A DNA stretch of 64,000 nt from Streptomyces sp. NBC_00239 (GTDB lineage: Bacteria; Actinomycetota; Actinomycetes; Streptomycetales; Streptomycetaceae): contig NZ_CP108095.1 in the NCBI RefSeq assembly GCF_036194065.1, positions 3,286,001 through 3,350,000 on the forward strand, given 5' to 3'. A model generated the notes under the pieces. It was not told where the DNA came from and made no database searches. It worked only from the letters and a program-made list of their open reading frames with translations. Numbering within the stretch: the first letter of the stretch is position 1; every line of letters begins with the position of its first letter. Position numbers and translations under genes: made by a program. Shown in pieces: positions 26,236-35,022 of this stretch.

Positions 26236-27360
26236 ATGCTCATGATCGTGCTCACCGTCCTGGCGATACCCACCCTCGCCTTCCTCTTCTGGCTCGGCGG
26301 GGTCTTCGTCAAGGAGTTCGTACGGGTCTCCCGGGGCGGGGACCGCCACGATGCGGCGCTGGCCGGGTCGGTGCCCGCCGGGGCCCAGGACACCGGGCCG
26401 GCGGCGCCGCTGCCCGCCGCCGAGCGGGCCGCGCTGGAGGCGGTGCGCGAGGGGCGCTGGGAGCCCGCCGCCGCGCTGCTGGCCGCCATCGGGCAGGACT
26501 GGGAGCGCCGCTCCTGGTTCGCCTACCTGCTGGCCGAGCGGGCCGCGGAGGACGACGGCTGGCTGACGTCCTGGGAGCAGACCCGGCGGGACTGCCCCGA
26601 CGCCGCCGTGGTGCGGGCCCGCAGCACGGTGGTGCTGGCGTGGCGGGTCCGCGGCGGCAAGCGGGCCCGGCACACCTCCCGCGAGCAGTTCGCCGGCTTC
26701 CACCGGGTGCTGGAGCAGTCGCGGACGGACATCGAGCGGGCCGCGAAGCTGAACCCCGCCGACCCCACCCCGCACATCGCGGCCATCTGGGTCGCGCTGG
26801 GCCTGGGCGCGCCGCGCGCCGAGATGGACCGCATCTGGGCGGAGGTCACGGCCCGCGCCCCGCACCACTACGAGGCGCACTTCTCCGCGCTCCAGTACTG
26901 GTGCGCGAAGTGGCGCGGCTCGCGCACGCTGGCCGTGTCGTTCGCGGAGCGGGCGGCCGCCTCGGCCCCGGCGGGCAGCCTGCTCACCGCGTTCCCGCTG
27001 ATCGCCTTTTACGAGCACGAGGACGAGGACGTCGACGGCCACGGCGCCGGCGAGCCCGAGGACGTGGACTCCGAGGCGATGCGCCGCCGGGTCGACGACG
27101 CGCTGCGGGACGTCGCCGCCGCCGACCCGGCCCACCCGCGGCTCGCCGAACTGCGCCACCTGCTCGCGTACTTCTGCCTCCTGCAGGGCCGGGTGACGGA
27201 GGCCGCCGAGAACTTCCGGCTGGTCGACGGCCACATCGGCGCGCTGCCGTGGCGGTACATGGCCGGGGACAAGGCCGAGCACTTCTGCGACATGCGCGAC
27301 ATCGCGCTGCGCGGCGCCGCCGACGTGGCCCACCACCTCGACGGCACCCCTCGGCCCTGA
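26236..27360 (+). CDS. YWCxKW paralogue D, membrane-anchored protein
   Basis: A 374-residue fourth paralogue. The anchor is MLMIVLTVLAIPTLAFLFWLGGVFV. Shared blocks are EGRWEPAAALLAAIGQDWERRSW, AEDDGWLTSWEQTRRDCPD, VLAWRVRGGKRARHTSREQF, GLGAPRAEMDRIW, the hallmark LQYWCAKWRGS near residue 223, and FRLVDGHIGALPWRYMAGDKAEHF near the end. An acidic insert (EHEDEDVDG) is private to this copy. Copies C and D share the VRGxKRAxxTxxQF stretch, so they look closest to each other. I chose ATG 26236; an upstream frame to 26200 adds no supported residues. Confidence 0.77.
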   Translation: MLMIVLTVLAIPTLAFLFWLGGVFVKEFVRVSRGGDRHDAALAGSVPAGAQDTGPAAPLPAAERAALEAVREGRWEPAAALLAAIGQDWERRSWFAYLLAERAAEDDGWLTSWEQTRRDCPDAAVVRARSTVVLAWRVRGGKRARHTSREQFAGFHRVLEQSRTDIERAAKLNPADPTPHIAAIWVALGLGAPRAEMDRIWAEVTARAPHHYEAHFSALQYWCAKWRGSRTLAVSFAERAAASAPAGSLLTAFPLIAFYEHEDEDVDGHGAGEPEDVDSEAMRRRVDDALRDVAAADPAHPRLAELRHLLAYFCLLQGRVTEAAENFRLVDGHIGALPWRYMAGDKAEHFCDMRDIALRGAADVAHHLDGTPRP

Positions 27361-27406
27361 CCCCCCGGCCCTGAGCCCGCAGCCCGGCCGGCGACGCCGC
27401 GAGCGG

Positions 27407-28453
27407 TCAGATCGTCGAGGTGTCGATGACGAAGCGGTAGCGGACGTCGCTCGACACCACCCGCTCGTACGCCTCGTTGATCTGGTCGGCGCGGATCACC
27501 TCGATCTCCGAGCCGAGCCCGTGCTCCGCGCAGAAGTCCAGCATCTCCTGGGTCTCCGCGATGCCGCCGATCATCGAGCCGGCCAGCGTCTTGCGGCCGC
27601 CGATGACGGAGAACAGGTTCAGGGACACCGGCTCCTCGGGGGCGCCCACGTTCACCAGTGCGCCGTCGACCTTCAACAGGCCCAGGTACGCGTCCAGGTC
27701 CAGGGGCGCCGAGACCGTCGAGACGACCAGGTCGAAGGTGCCCGCCAGCTCGCTGAAGGTGGCCTCGTCACTGGTGGCGTAGTAGTGGGAGGCACCCAGC
27801 CGCAGCCCGTCCTCCTGCTTGCGCAGCGACTGGGACAGCACGGTGACCTCGGCTCCGAGGGCCGCCGCGATCTTCACGCCCATGTGGCCGAGGCCGCCCA
27901 GGCCCACGATGGCGACCTTCTTGCCGGGGCCCGCCTGCCAGTGCCGCAGCGGGGAGTACAGGGTGATGCCGGCGCACAGCAGCGGCGCGGCCACGTCCAG
28001 CCCGAGGGCGTCGGGGATGCGGACGCTGTAGTGCTCGTCGACCACGAGGTGCGTGGAGTAGCCGCCGTACGTCGGCTCGCCGTCCTTGCCGCGGGCGTTG
28101 TACGTGCCGGTCATCCCCTGGGTGCAGAACTGCTCCTGGCCGTCGAGGCAGTACGCGCACTCCCGGCAGGAGTCGACGAAGCAGCCCACGCCCGCCCGGT
28201 CGCCGACCGCGAAGCGGGTCACGGCCGGGCCGACCTCGGTGACCACGCCGGCGATCTCGTGGCCGGGGACCATGGGGTAGATGCCCTCGCCCCAGCCGTC
28301 GCGGACCTGGTGGATGTCGGAGTGGCAGATGCCGGCGTACTTGATCTCGATCAGGATGTCGTGGGCGCCCAGGGCGCGGCGGGGCACGGTGGTGCGCTCC
28401 AGCGGTGCCTTCGGGGCGGGGGCTGCGTATGCGGCTACTGAGGTGACGGACAT
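27407..28453 (-). CDS. Zinc-dependent NAD(P) alcohol dehydrogenase
   Basis: A 348-residue medium-chain dehydrogenase of the cinnamyl-alcohol/YahK type. Catalytic zinc ligands are in AGICHSDIH (about residue 41), MVPGHEIAG and LLCAGITLY. The structural zinc site is the four-cysteine cluster [15 protein letters not shown], and the cofactor loop is [11 protein letters not shown]. Such enzymes reduce aldehydes with NADPH or oxidise primary alcohols. The start is ATG 28453; the longer frame to 28582 overlaps the divergent regulator's promoter and is unlikely. A divergent HTH gene 127 bases away is the natural candidate for its regulator. Confidence 0.93.
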   Translation of the reverse strand: MSVTSVAAYAAPAPKAPLERTTVPRRALGAHDILIEIKYAGICHSDIHQVRDGWGEGIYPMVPGHEIAGVVTEVGPAVTRFAVGDRAGVGCFVDSCRECAYCLDGQEQFCTQGMTGTYNARGKDGEPTYGGYSTHLVVDEHYSVRIPDALGLDVAAPLLCAGITLYSPLRHWQAGPGKKVAIVGLGGLGHMGVKIAAALGAEVTVLSQSLRKQEDGLRLGASHYYATSDEATFSELAGTFDLVVSTVSAPLDLDAYLGLLKVDGALVNVGAPEEPVSLNLFSVIGGRKTLAGSMIGGIAETQEMLDFCAEHGLGSEIEVIRADQINEAYERVVSSDVRYRFVIDTSTI

Positions 28454-28568
28454 GGCCGAAACGATGCACCAGCCGCGGGCCGGCACCCAGCCCCCTGTTC
28501 TGCCTACGACCACCGGTCCTACCCCTGGCAGGGTCAGGATGGCCCCCTCGTCCGCCCGGCCGCACCGC

Positions 28569-28574
28569 GATACT
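28569..28574 (+). promoter_or_regulatory. -10-like GATACT before the HTH regulator
   Basis: GATACT ends six bases before ATG 28581. A GGAGG overlaps the gap but stands too close to the ATG for normal use. Confidence 0.35.
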
Positions 28575-28580
28575 GGAGGC

Positions 28581-29435
28581 ATGGATCAGCGAGCCGAACT
28601 GGGTGAGTTCCTGCGTTCCCGCCGCGGGCGGCTGCGCCCCGCCGACGTGGGCCTGCCCGACCACGGCCGGCACCGGCGGGTGCCGGGCCTGCGCCGCGAG
28701 GAGCTGGCCCTGCTCGCCGGGGTGTCGGTGGCGTACTACACCCGCCTCGAACAGGGCAACGGCCAGAACGTGTCCATGGAGGTGCTGGACGCGATCGCGC
28801 GGGCGCTGCGCCTGGACGACACCGAGCGGGCCCACCTGACCCACCTCGCCAAGCCCACGGCCCGCCGCAAGCGGACGAGCGGCCGGCCCGAACAGGTGCG
28901 GCCGGAGCTGCTGACGCTGCTGGACGCCATGGAGGGCGTCCCGGCGTACATCGTGGGGCGGCGGCTCGACGTCGTCGGGTGGAACCGGCTGGCGCGGGCC
29001 GTCTTCGGTGATTTCGCCGCGATGCCCGTCGAGCAGCGCAACCTCGCCCGGCTGGTGTTCCTCGATCCGGGCACCATCGACCTGTTCGCGGACTGGGAGT
29101 GCCGGGCGTGCGAGGTCGTGAGCAATCTGCGGCTGTACGCGGGCTGTCACCCCGACGACCCGCAGCTCTCCCGGCTGGTCGGCGAACTCTCCGTGAAGAA
29201 CGAGGAGTTCAGGACGCTGTGGGCGGCGCACACGGTCGCGGACAAGGGGCACGGCGTAAAGCGGTTGCGTCACCCCCTGGTAGGTGAGATCTCCTTGTCC
29301 TTCGAGACACTCACCCTGCCCGACAACGCGGAGCAGTCTCTGGTCGTCTACCACGCCGAACCGGGCTCGCCCTCGGCGGACGCCCTGCGGCTGCTCGCGT
29401 CGTGGGGCGTCGACACGGAGGCCGCCAGCCTATGA
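28581..29435 (+). CDS. XRE-family HTH regulator with MmyB-like ligand domain
   Basis: A 284-residue regulator. The N-terminal 90 residues form an XRE helix-turn-helix ([24 protein letters not shown]) preceded by the [13 protein letters not shown] stretch typical of this actinobacterial group. The C-terminal half ([26 protein letters not shown], then [10 protein letters not shown]) matches the MmyB-like, PAS-type ligand domain. These proteins usually control a divergent oxidoreductase or transporter, and the zinc alcohol dehydrogenase fits here. Its stop overlaps the start of a GNAT gene (ATGA), making a two-gene operon. Confidence 0.9.
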   Translation: MDQRAELGEFLRSRRGRLRPADVGLPDHGRHRRVPGLRREELALLAGVSVAYYTRLEQGNGQNVSMEVLDAIARALRLDDTERAHLTHLAKPTARRKRTSGRPEQVRPELLTLLDAMEGVPAYIVGRRLDVVGWNRLARAVFGDFAAMPVEQRNLARLVFLDPGTIDLFADWECRACEVVSNLRLYAGCHPDDPQLSRLVGELSVKNEEFRTLWAAHTVADKGHGVKRLRHPLVGEISLSFETLTLPDNAEQSLVVYHAEPGSPSADALRLLASWGVDTEAASL

Positions 29436-29881
29436 GCTTCACCCTCAGCACCGCCCTGGAGCAGGACGCCGCCGACGTGGCGGAGGTGTGGCTGCGGTCG
29501 TACGACGCGGCGTTGCCGTCCGTGCGGCGGGCGCACACCGACGACGAGGTGCGCGGCTGGTTCACGTACGTGATCGTGCCGGCGGGACGGACGTGGATCG
29601 CCCGCGACGAGGACGGCGCGGCGGCCGGGATGATGGTGCTGGAGGACGGGGTGATCGAGCAGCTGTACCTGGCGCCGGAGCGGCGCGGACAGGGGCTCGG
29701 AGACCGGTTCGTGGCCCTCGCGAAGGAGCACTCCCCCTCGGGCCTGGAGCTGTGGACCTTCCAGGTCAACGAGGCCGCGCACCGCTTCTACGAGCGGCAC
29801 GGCTTCACGGCGGCCCAGCGCACGGACGGCGCGACGAACGAGGAGCAGGAGCCGGACGTCCGCTACGTCTGGCAGCCGTAG
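29432..29881 (+). CDS. GNAT-family N-acetyltransferase
   Basis: A 149-residue GNAT domain. The acetyl-CoA binding loop is visible as LYLAPERRGQGLGDRFVALAKE (about residues 74-95), and the C-terminal strand as FQVNEAAHRFYERHGFTAA, the usual NxxAxxFYxxxGF pattern. The acceptor substrate cannot be predicted. Its ATG lies inside the last codons of the HTH regulator gene, so both are translated together. The gene is convergent with a second acetyltransferase gene across a hairpin. Confidence 0.92.
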   Translation: MSFTLSTALEQDAADVAEVWLRSYDAALPSVRRAHTDDEVRGWFTYVIVPAGRTWIARDEDGAAAGMMVLEDGVIEQLYLAPERRGQGLGDRFVALAKEHSPSGLELWTFQVNEAAHRFYERHGFTAAQRTDGATNEEQEPDVRYVWQP

Positions 29882-29906
29882 CGGCACGGCACCACCCGGG
29901 AACGGG

Positions 29907-29931
29907 GCGGGGGCGGGGCGCGCGCCCCCGC
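29907..29931. terminator. Hairpin between convergent acetyltransferase genes
   Basis: GCGGGGGC pairs with GCCCCCGC across a 9-base loop, in the 63-base gap between the two convergent genes. Confidence 0.6.
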
Positions 29932-29944
29932 TCCCGTCCGCCCG

Positions 29945-30922
29945 TCACAGGCCCAGCTGGAAGTAGCCGCAGGCCCGCTCGCGCCGGTAGCCGAGCTGCT
30001 CGTTGACGGTGCGCATGGGGAGGTTGTCGTCGGCGACGGTCGTCGCGATCTCCCGGACCCCCGGGTGCAGTTCGCGCAGCTCGGCGAGCATGGCCAGCTT
30101 CACGGCGCGGCCGAGCCCGCGGCCCCGGTGGGCGGGGACGACCACGGTGTCGTACTGGACGGCCCGTACGGTCTCCGGGTCGGTCAGCACCAGCTCGGTG
30201 TACGCGGCCACGTCGCCCGCCGCGTCGACCGCGGCCACCGTGAGGATCCGGCCGCCGCGGTCCAGGACCAGCCGTTCGGCGCTGCGCAGCTTCTCGGCGT
30301 CCCACTGCGGGGTCTGCTCGTCGAGGTCTCCGCTGGGCGCGTCCTCCATGGCCGCGTGGGCGACCGCGGCGGCGGTGGCGTACTCGTCGGGCACGATGCC
30401 GCGCCAGAAGACCAGGCGGTAGCCGTCGGGGAGCGCCGGCTCCTCCTTGGCCTCGTCGACCTGCTGCACGTACCAGGCCATCGGCAGGGCGTTGTCGAAG
30501 CCGAGCGCGCGGGCGAACGCTTCGCCGGGACCGCCGAGGTCGACGACGGTGCTGACCGAGGTGCGCCCGTCGGCGGCGAGCTCCGCGCGGACCCGCTCCC
30601 ACAGGGCGGTTCCGGTGCCCTGGCGGCGCGCCTGCGGGCGTACGGCGAGCAGGTCGAGGAAAGCGGCGTGGGCGTTGCCGGGGTCGCTGTACAGGAGGAG
30701 GGCGGCCACCGCGTCGAAGGACCCGTCGGCGCCGGGCACCGCGAGGCAGACGGCGCGGCCGCGGGCCGGGGCGACCTGGAGGCGTCCGGCGGTCTCGGTG
30801 CGGCTGGGGCCGGGGATCCCGGGGAGGTCGTGGGCGTGGCCGGCGGCGAGGAGCCCGTACCAGGCGTCCACCTCGGCGTCGGTGGGCGGCGCTCCGAGCG
30901 TGATGATCTTCGGGTTCTTCAT
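29945..30922 (-). CDS. Tandem-GNAT acetyltransferase
   Basis: A 325-residue protein with two GNAT domains, an arrangement shared with mycothiol synthase. The first loop is LAVRPQARRQGTGTALWERV (about residues 91-110). The second is TVVVPAHRGRGLGRAVKLAMLAEL (about 258-282), followed by TVADDNLPMRTVNEQLGYRRE. The usual catalytic base is not identifiable. Although the layout recalls MshD, the sequence around the second loop is that of the general tandem-GNAT group, so I do not call it mshD. The ATG at 30922 has a TAGGGT hexamer six bases upstream and no ribosome site. Confidence 0.88.
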   Translation of the reverse strand: MKNPKIITLGAPPTDAEVDAWYGLLAAGHAHDLPGIPGPSRTETAGRLQVAPARGRAVCLAVPGADGSFDAVAALLLYSDPGNAHAAFLDLLAVRPQARRQGTGTALWERVRAELAADGRTSVSTVVDLGGPGEAFARALGFDNALPMAWYVQQVDEAKEEPALPDGYRLVFWRGIVPDEYATAAAVAHAAMEDAPSGDLDEQTPQWDAEKLRSAERLVLDRGGRILTVAAVDAAGDVAAYTELVLTDPETVRAVQYDTVVVPAHRGRGLGRAVKLAMLAELRELHPGVREIATTVADDNLPMRTVNEQLGYRRERACGYFQLGL

Positions 30923-30928
30923 ACCGCG

Positions 30929-30934
30929 ACCCTA
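30929..30934 (-). promoter_or_regulatory. -10-like TAGGGT for the tandem-GNAT gene
   Basis: On the minus strand, TAGGGT ends six bases before ATG 30922, as expected for a leaderless transcript. Confidence 0.45.
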
Positions 30935-31030
30935 CGCACGCCGTACGGCCCGTCGCCCGCGAGTTCCCGCCGGGCCGATCGCGGCGGCGCGCCGACGCAC
31001 CGGCCGCGGCGCGCGCCCGGCGGCGGGAAA

Positions 31031-31074
31031 CGCGGACGGCGGGGAACCCCTTCCGGGGTTCCCCGCCGTCCGCG
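31031..31074 (-). terminator. Strong hairpin terminator after the L,D-transpeptidase gene
   Basis: A perfect 20-bp stem (CGCGGACGGCGGGGAACCCC) closes on a 4-base TTCC-type loop. On the minus strand TTTCCC follows. It lies 27 bases beyond the transpeptidase stop. Confidence 0.85.
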
Positions 31075-31100
31075 TCTGCCGTGGTCCCGTGCGGGCGGGA

Positions 31101-32366
31101 TCAGACCGCCGAGCCGGCCTTCCAGTCGGCCCAGCCGAGGTTCCAGCCGTTGAGGCCGTTGTCCGGCTTGATCTCCTTGTCGGGGGAGTTCACGACGGTC
31201 ACGACGTCGCCGATGAGCGAGCTGTCGTAGAACCAGGCGGCGGGCGTGTTGGGGTCGTTGGCGCCCTGGGTGTCGTTCAGGCCGACGCAGCCGTGGCTGG
31301 TGTTGGCGCTGCCGAAGACGGAGTCGGCGCCCCAGTAGTTGCCGTGGATGAAGGTGCCGGAGGTCGACAGCCGCATGGCGTGCGGGACGTCCTTGATGTC
31401 GTACTCGCCCTTGCCGTCCTCGCCCTTGAAGCCGACGGTGGCGCCGTTCATCCGGGTCTCCTTGAACTTCTCGGAGATCACCATCTGACCGTTGTACGTC
31501 GGGTTCTCCGGGGAGCCCGCGGAGATCGGGATGGTCTTGACGACCTGTCCGTCCCGCTTGACCGTCATCTGCTTGGTCTTCGCGTCGACGACGGAGACCT
31601 GGCTGCGGCCGATGTTGAAGGTGGCGGTGCGCTCCTGCACGCCGTAGATGCCGGGGGCGCCCTCGACGCCGTCCAGGGCCATCTTCAGCGTGACGGTGGA
31701 GTTGGCCTTCCAGTACTCCTCGGGGCGGAAGTCCAGGCGCTGGGAGCTGAACCAGTGCCCGACGACCTCCTGGCCGCTGCTGGAGTTCACGGTGATCGCG
31801 GACTGGACGGCCTTGCGGTCCTTGATCGGCTTGTCGAAGGTGATCGAGACCGGCATGCCGACGCCGACCTTCGAGCCGTCCTCGGGAGTGAAGGAGCCGA
31901 CGAAGCTGTTGTCCTGCGAGACGGTGGTGAAGGAGGTGTTCTCGTGGGCCTCGCGGCCGTCGGCGTCCTTCGCGGTGGCGGCCAGCGTGTACTTCGTGGC
32001 GCGCTTGAGCTTGGCGTCGGGCTTCCAGCTCTTGCCGTCGGCGGAGATCTTGCCGGCGACCGCCGCGCCCTCGGCGGTCTTCATCTCGACCAGGGTCAGC
32101 GTGCCGTCGGCGACGGTGACGGTGGTGGAGCTGTTGATCCCGACGTTGGTCGCACCGTCCTTGGGCGCGATCTCTATTCGGGCCTTGGAGGCGGCCGCGG
32201 CGGCCGCCGCGTCGGCGTCGGCCTGCGACTTCTTCGTCGGCTCCCCGCCGCCCGCGCTGTCGTCCCCGCTGCACGCGGTCAGCACCAGTACGCCGCCGAG
32301 CAGTGCGGAAGCCGCCGCCAGGGCCCTGCGCCGCCGCTTGCTGTCCGTCCTCACACGCATCTCCAT
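31101..32366 (-). CDS. L,D-transpeptidase lipoprotein with Ig-like domains
   Basis: A 421-residue lipoprotein: a basic N-terminus, a hydrophobic core and a lipobox LTAC near residue 31. Next come two bacterial Ig-like domains (about residues 60-240), as in the mycobacterial LdtMt2 layout. The YkuD catalytic domain follows, with HGNYWG and the active motif SHGCVGL near residue 370. It makes 3-3 cross-links in peptidoglycan outside the membrane, which are common in Streptomyces. ATG 32366 or 32360 could be the start; neither has a strong ribosome site. The upstream gene for an acidic protein is on the same strand after a 135-base gap. Confidence 0.92.
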   Translation of the reverse strand: MEMRVRTDSKRRRRALAAASALLGGVLVLTACSGDDSAGGGEPTKKSQADADAAAAAAASKARIEIAPKDGATNVGINSSTTVTVADGTLTLVEMKTAEGAAVAGKISADGKSWKPDAKLKRATKYTLAATAKDADGREAHENTSFTTVSQDNSFVGSFTPEDGSKVGVGMPVSITFDKPIKDRKAVQSAITVNSSSGQEVVGHWFSSQRLDFRPEEYWKANSTVTLKMALDGVEGAPGIYGVQERTATFNIGRSQVSVVDAKTKQMTVKRDGQVVKTIPISAGSPENPTYNGQMVISEKFKETRMNGATVGFKGEDGKGEYDIKDVPHAMRLSTSGTFIHGNYWGADSVFGSANTSHGCVGLNDTQGANDPNTPAAWFYDSSLIGDVVTVVNSPDKEIKPDNGLNGWNLGWADWKAGSAV

Positions 32367-32501
32367 CGTTGCCGAAACCCCGAGAATCCCCGGGCAGGGC
32401 GGTCCCGAGGGACCTCCCTGCCTCGTTGTGACAACGCTCCCACGTGCGGGACCGGTTCCACCTCCGATTCGGATGTGGTCCATCCCACGGCCTTCTGCGG
32501 G

Positions 32502-32891
32502 CTACCGGCCCGTATCGGGTCCCGGTCCCGCGCCGCCGTCCGTGCTGCCGTCCGCGTCGCCTTCGCTGTCTGCGAAGGCTCCATCTTCCTCGTCCAGGTC
32601 CCACTCCATGGACTCGGGGTCGTATTCCACCGGCTCGGTGCTCCAGGAGGCCTGCGCGAGCTCCACCCCGGGCACCTCGGAGACCAGGTCGAAGGGGTCG
32701 ATGAGGTAGGCGAGGGCTTCCGCTTCGTCTTCCCGTACCGCCGACTCGGCGTGCCCGCGTTCTTCGTCCGGCATGAACTCGTCCGCCGTGATGTGCTCGA
32801 TCGCGGCCCCGGTCAGCGCCTCCGGCTCGATCACCTCCAGCACCAAATCCACCCGAAGCCGTACGTACCGTGATGACTCTGAAGTGCTCAT
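32502..32891 (-). CDS. Acidic protein of unknown function
   Basis: A 129-residue protein. The first 60 residues look folded (SRYVRLRVDLVLEVIEPEALTGAAIEHI), resembling a small beta/alpha unit. The rest is very acidic and ends in a disordered Asp/Gly-rich tail. It has no signal peptide and no recognisable motif. The start is ATG 32891, with a TAGTCT hexamer seven bases upstream, suggesting a leaderless message. It lies upstream of the L,D-transpeptidase on the same strand. I cannot assign a function. Confidence 0.75.
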   Translation of the reverse strand: MSTSESSRYVRLRVDLVLEVIEPEALTGAAIEHITADEFMPDEERGHAESAVREDEAEALAYLIDPFDLVSEVPGVELAQASWSTEPVEYDPESMEWDLDEEDGAFADSEGDADGSTDGGAGPGPDTGR

Positions 32892-32898
32892 ACGACGG

Positions 32899-32904
32899 AG
32901 ACTA
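32899..32904 (-). promoter_or_regulatory. -10-like TAGTCT for the acidic protein gene
   Basis: TAGTCT on the minus strand ends seven bases before ATG 32891, and there is no ribosome site. Confidence 0.45.
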
Positions 32905-32999
32905 AGGCTCGGGACCCCCTGGCTTTCCCACGACCCGCCCCTATTCATTAGCATCGGCGCACACGGCCAATTCGCTGCTGCCACAAGGGGGATCGAACC

Positions 33000-33281
33000 G
33001 TGTCCGCACGTCGCCCGCTGCTCACCGCCATCGGTGCGGGGACTCTCCTCGCCGCTCTGTGGTTCGTCCCCTCGGCCAATGCCGAGACCTCGCATTCCGG
33101 TACGGCCCACGAGGCCGTCTCCGCCGCGCCCGTCACGCCTGCCGCCGGTTCCGCAACGGCGCTCGCGCTGGCCGACAGCGGCAGCCCGGACACCACGCCG
33201 TACCTCCTGGGCGGCACGCTGTGCCTGGGGATCGGGGCCGGATTCGTCACGTTCTCGGTCCGCCGCTCGCGGGGTCGCTAA
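33000..33281 (+). CDS. Small cell-surface protein with signal peptide and C-terminal helix
   Basis: A 93-residue protein with a signal peptide (LLTAIGAGTLLAALWFVPSANA, cleavage after about residue 28) and a Ser/Ala/Thr-rich middle. A C-terminal helix (YLLGGTLCLGIGAGFVTFSV) ends in the basic tail RRSRGR. This topology is that of a sortase substrate, and LADSGS just before the helix resembles a worn LAxTG signal of class E sortases. It could equally be a plain type I membrane protein. The GTG at 33000 has AAGGGGG upstream. Confidence 0.7.
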   Translation: MSARRPLLTAIGAGTLLAALWFVPSANAETSHSGTAHEAVSAAPVTPAAGSATALALADSGSPDTTPYLLGGTLCLGIGAGFVTFSVRRSRGR

Positions 33282-33299
33282 TGCTGTGACCGGACCTGC

Positions 33300-33342
33300 G
33301 GAAGGGGGCCGCCCCCGGGTTCTCCCGGCGGCGGCCCCCTTC
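33300..33342. terminator. Bidirectional hairpin terminator
   Basis: GGAAGGGGGCCGCC pairs with GGCGGCCCCCTTCC, with a smaller CCCGGG...CCCGG pairing inside. It separates the small surface protein gene from convergent hutH. Confidence 0.8.
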
Positions 33343-33399
33343 CGTTCACGTTTTCACGCCACTGCTGTCCTGATTCCGATCAGCTTCCGCTTCGGCGAC

Positions 33400-34947
33400 T
33401 TAGGCCAGCGGTCCGGTGACCGGCTCGACGGCCGCGAGCAGCCCGCCGGAGCGCACGAAGGCGTCCGCGGCGGCCAGGTCGGGCGCCAGGAAGCGGTCGG
33501 GGCCGGGGCCCTCGACACCGGCGGCGCGGGCCGCCTCGATCGCCGCCCGGCTGGCCGGGGCCGGTGTGAGACCGGTCCGCAGCTCGATCGCGCGGGTGGC
33601 CGCGTACATCTCGATGGCGATGATGCGGGTCAGGTTGTCGACCGCGGTGCGCAGCTTGCGGGCGGCGGACCAGCCCATCGACACGTGGTCCTCCTGCATC
33701 GCGGAGGACGGGATCGAGTCGGCCGAGGCCGGCACGGCGAGCCGCTTCATCTCGCTGACCAGCGCGGCCTGCGTGTACTGGGCGATCATCAGGCCCGAGT
33801 CCACGCCGGCGTCGTCGGCGAGGAAGGCCGGCAGGCCGTGCGAGCGGTTCTTGTCGAGGAGCCGGTCGGTGCGGCGCTCGGCGATCGAGCCGAGGTCGGC
33901 GGCGGCGATGGCGAGGAAGTCCAGCACGTACGCGACGGGCGCGCCGTGGAAGTTGCCGTTGGACTCGACGCGGCCGTCGGGCAGCACCACCGGGTTGTCG
34001 ACGGCGGCGGCCAGCTCTCGGGAGGCGACCAGGGCCGCGTGCGCGATCGTGTCCCGGCCGGCGCCCGCGACCTGCGGGGCGCAGCGCACCGAGTACGCGT
34101 CCTGCACGCGGGGCGCGGACTCCTCCTGGAAGTGGCCGGTGAGCCCGGAACCCTCCAGGACGGCGGCCATGTTGGCGGCGGAGGCGCCCTGGCCGGGGTG
34201 CGGGCGGATCGCGTGCAGCTCCGGCGCGAGCACCTTGGCGGTGCCGAGCAGGGCCTCCAGGGTGAGGGCCGCGGTGATGTCGGCGGAGGTGTAGAGCTTC
34301 TTCAGGTCGGCGATGGCCATGACGAGCATGCCGAGCATGCCGTCGGTGCCGTTGAGGAGGGCGAGGCCCTCCTTCTCCCTGAGCTCGACGGGGGCGATGC
34401 CGTGCTCGGCGAGCAGCTCGCCGGCGGGGCGCACGGTGCCGTCGGGACCCTCGGCGTCGCCTTCGCCCATGAGCGTGAGCGCGCAGTGCGAGAGCGGCGC
34501 CAGGTCGCCGGAGCAGCCCAGGGAGCCGTACTCGTGGACGACCGGGGTGATTCCGGCGTTGAGTACGTCGGCCATGGTCTGGGCGACCTCGGGGCGCACG
34601 CCGGTGTGGCCGGAGGCGACCGTCTTGAGGCGCAGGAACATCAGCGCGCGCACGACCTCGCGCTCGACGCGCGGGCCCATGCCGGCGGCGTGGCTGCGGA
34701 CGATGTTCCGCTGCAGCTGGGCGCGCAGTTCGGGGCTGATGTGGCGGCTGGCGAGAGCGCCGAAGCCGGTCGACACCCCGTAGACGGGTTCGGGCTTGGC
34801 GGCCAGGGCGTCCACGATCTCGCGGGCGCGGGCGAGCGCGTCCAGGGCCTCGGCGGACAGCTCGATCCGAGCGTTGCCGCGCGCGACGGCGATGACGTCC
34901 TCGGCAGTGGTCCCGGACGTCCCCACCACGACAGTGTGCATATCCAT
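33400..34947 (-). CDS. hutH: Histidine ammonia-lyase
   Basis: A 515-residue enzyme that removes ammonia from histidine to give urocanate, the first step of histidine utilisation. The MIO prosthetic group forms from three residues in GSLGCSGDLAPL (residues 145-147). Here they are Cys-Ser-Gly instead of the common Ala-Ser-Gly, as I recall for other Streptomyces. Further active-site blocks are VYGVSTGFGALA, NGTDGMLG and SNGNFHGAPVAYVLD. ATG 34947 has AGGG eight bases upstream; ATG 34941 (MHTVVVGT) is equally possible. It is monocistronic, and no other hut gene is in the window. Confidence 0.96.
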   Translation of the reverse strand: MDMHTVVVGTSGTTAEDVIAVARGNARIELSAEALDALARAREIVDALAAKPEPVYGVSTGFGALASRHISPELRAQLQRNIVRSHAAGMGPRVEREVVRALMFLRLKTVASGHTGVRPEVAQTMADVLNAGITPVVHEYGSLGCSGDLAPLSHCALTLMGEGDAEGPDGTVRPAGELLAEHGIAPVELREKEGLALLNGTDGMLGMLVMAIADLKKLYTSADITAALTLEALLGTAKVLAPELHAIRPHPGQGASAANMAAVLEGSGLTGHFQEESAPRVQDAYSVRCAPQVAGAGRDTIAHAALVASRELAAAVDNPVVLPDGRVESNGNFHGAPVAYVLDFLAIAAADLGSIAERRTDRLLDKNRSHGLPAFLADDAGVDSGLMIAQYTQAALVSEMKRLAVPASADSIPSSAMQEDHVSMGWSAARKLRTAVDNLTRIIAIEMYAATRAIELRTGLTPAPASRAAIEAARAAGVEGPGPDRFLAPDLAAADAFVRSGGLLAAVEPVTGPLA

Positions 34948-35022
34948 ATTCAGCACCCTACGGACTGAATCCCAACATGTCACTAGCGAGTTCTGTGACT
35001 GACCCTTACGCCCGCCCGGGGC

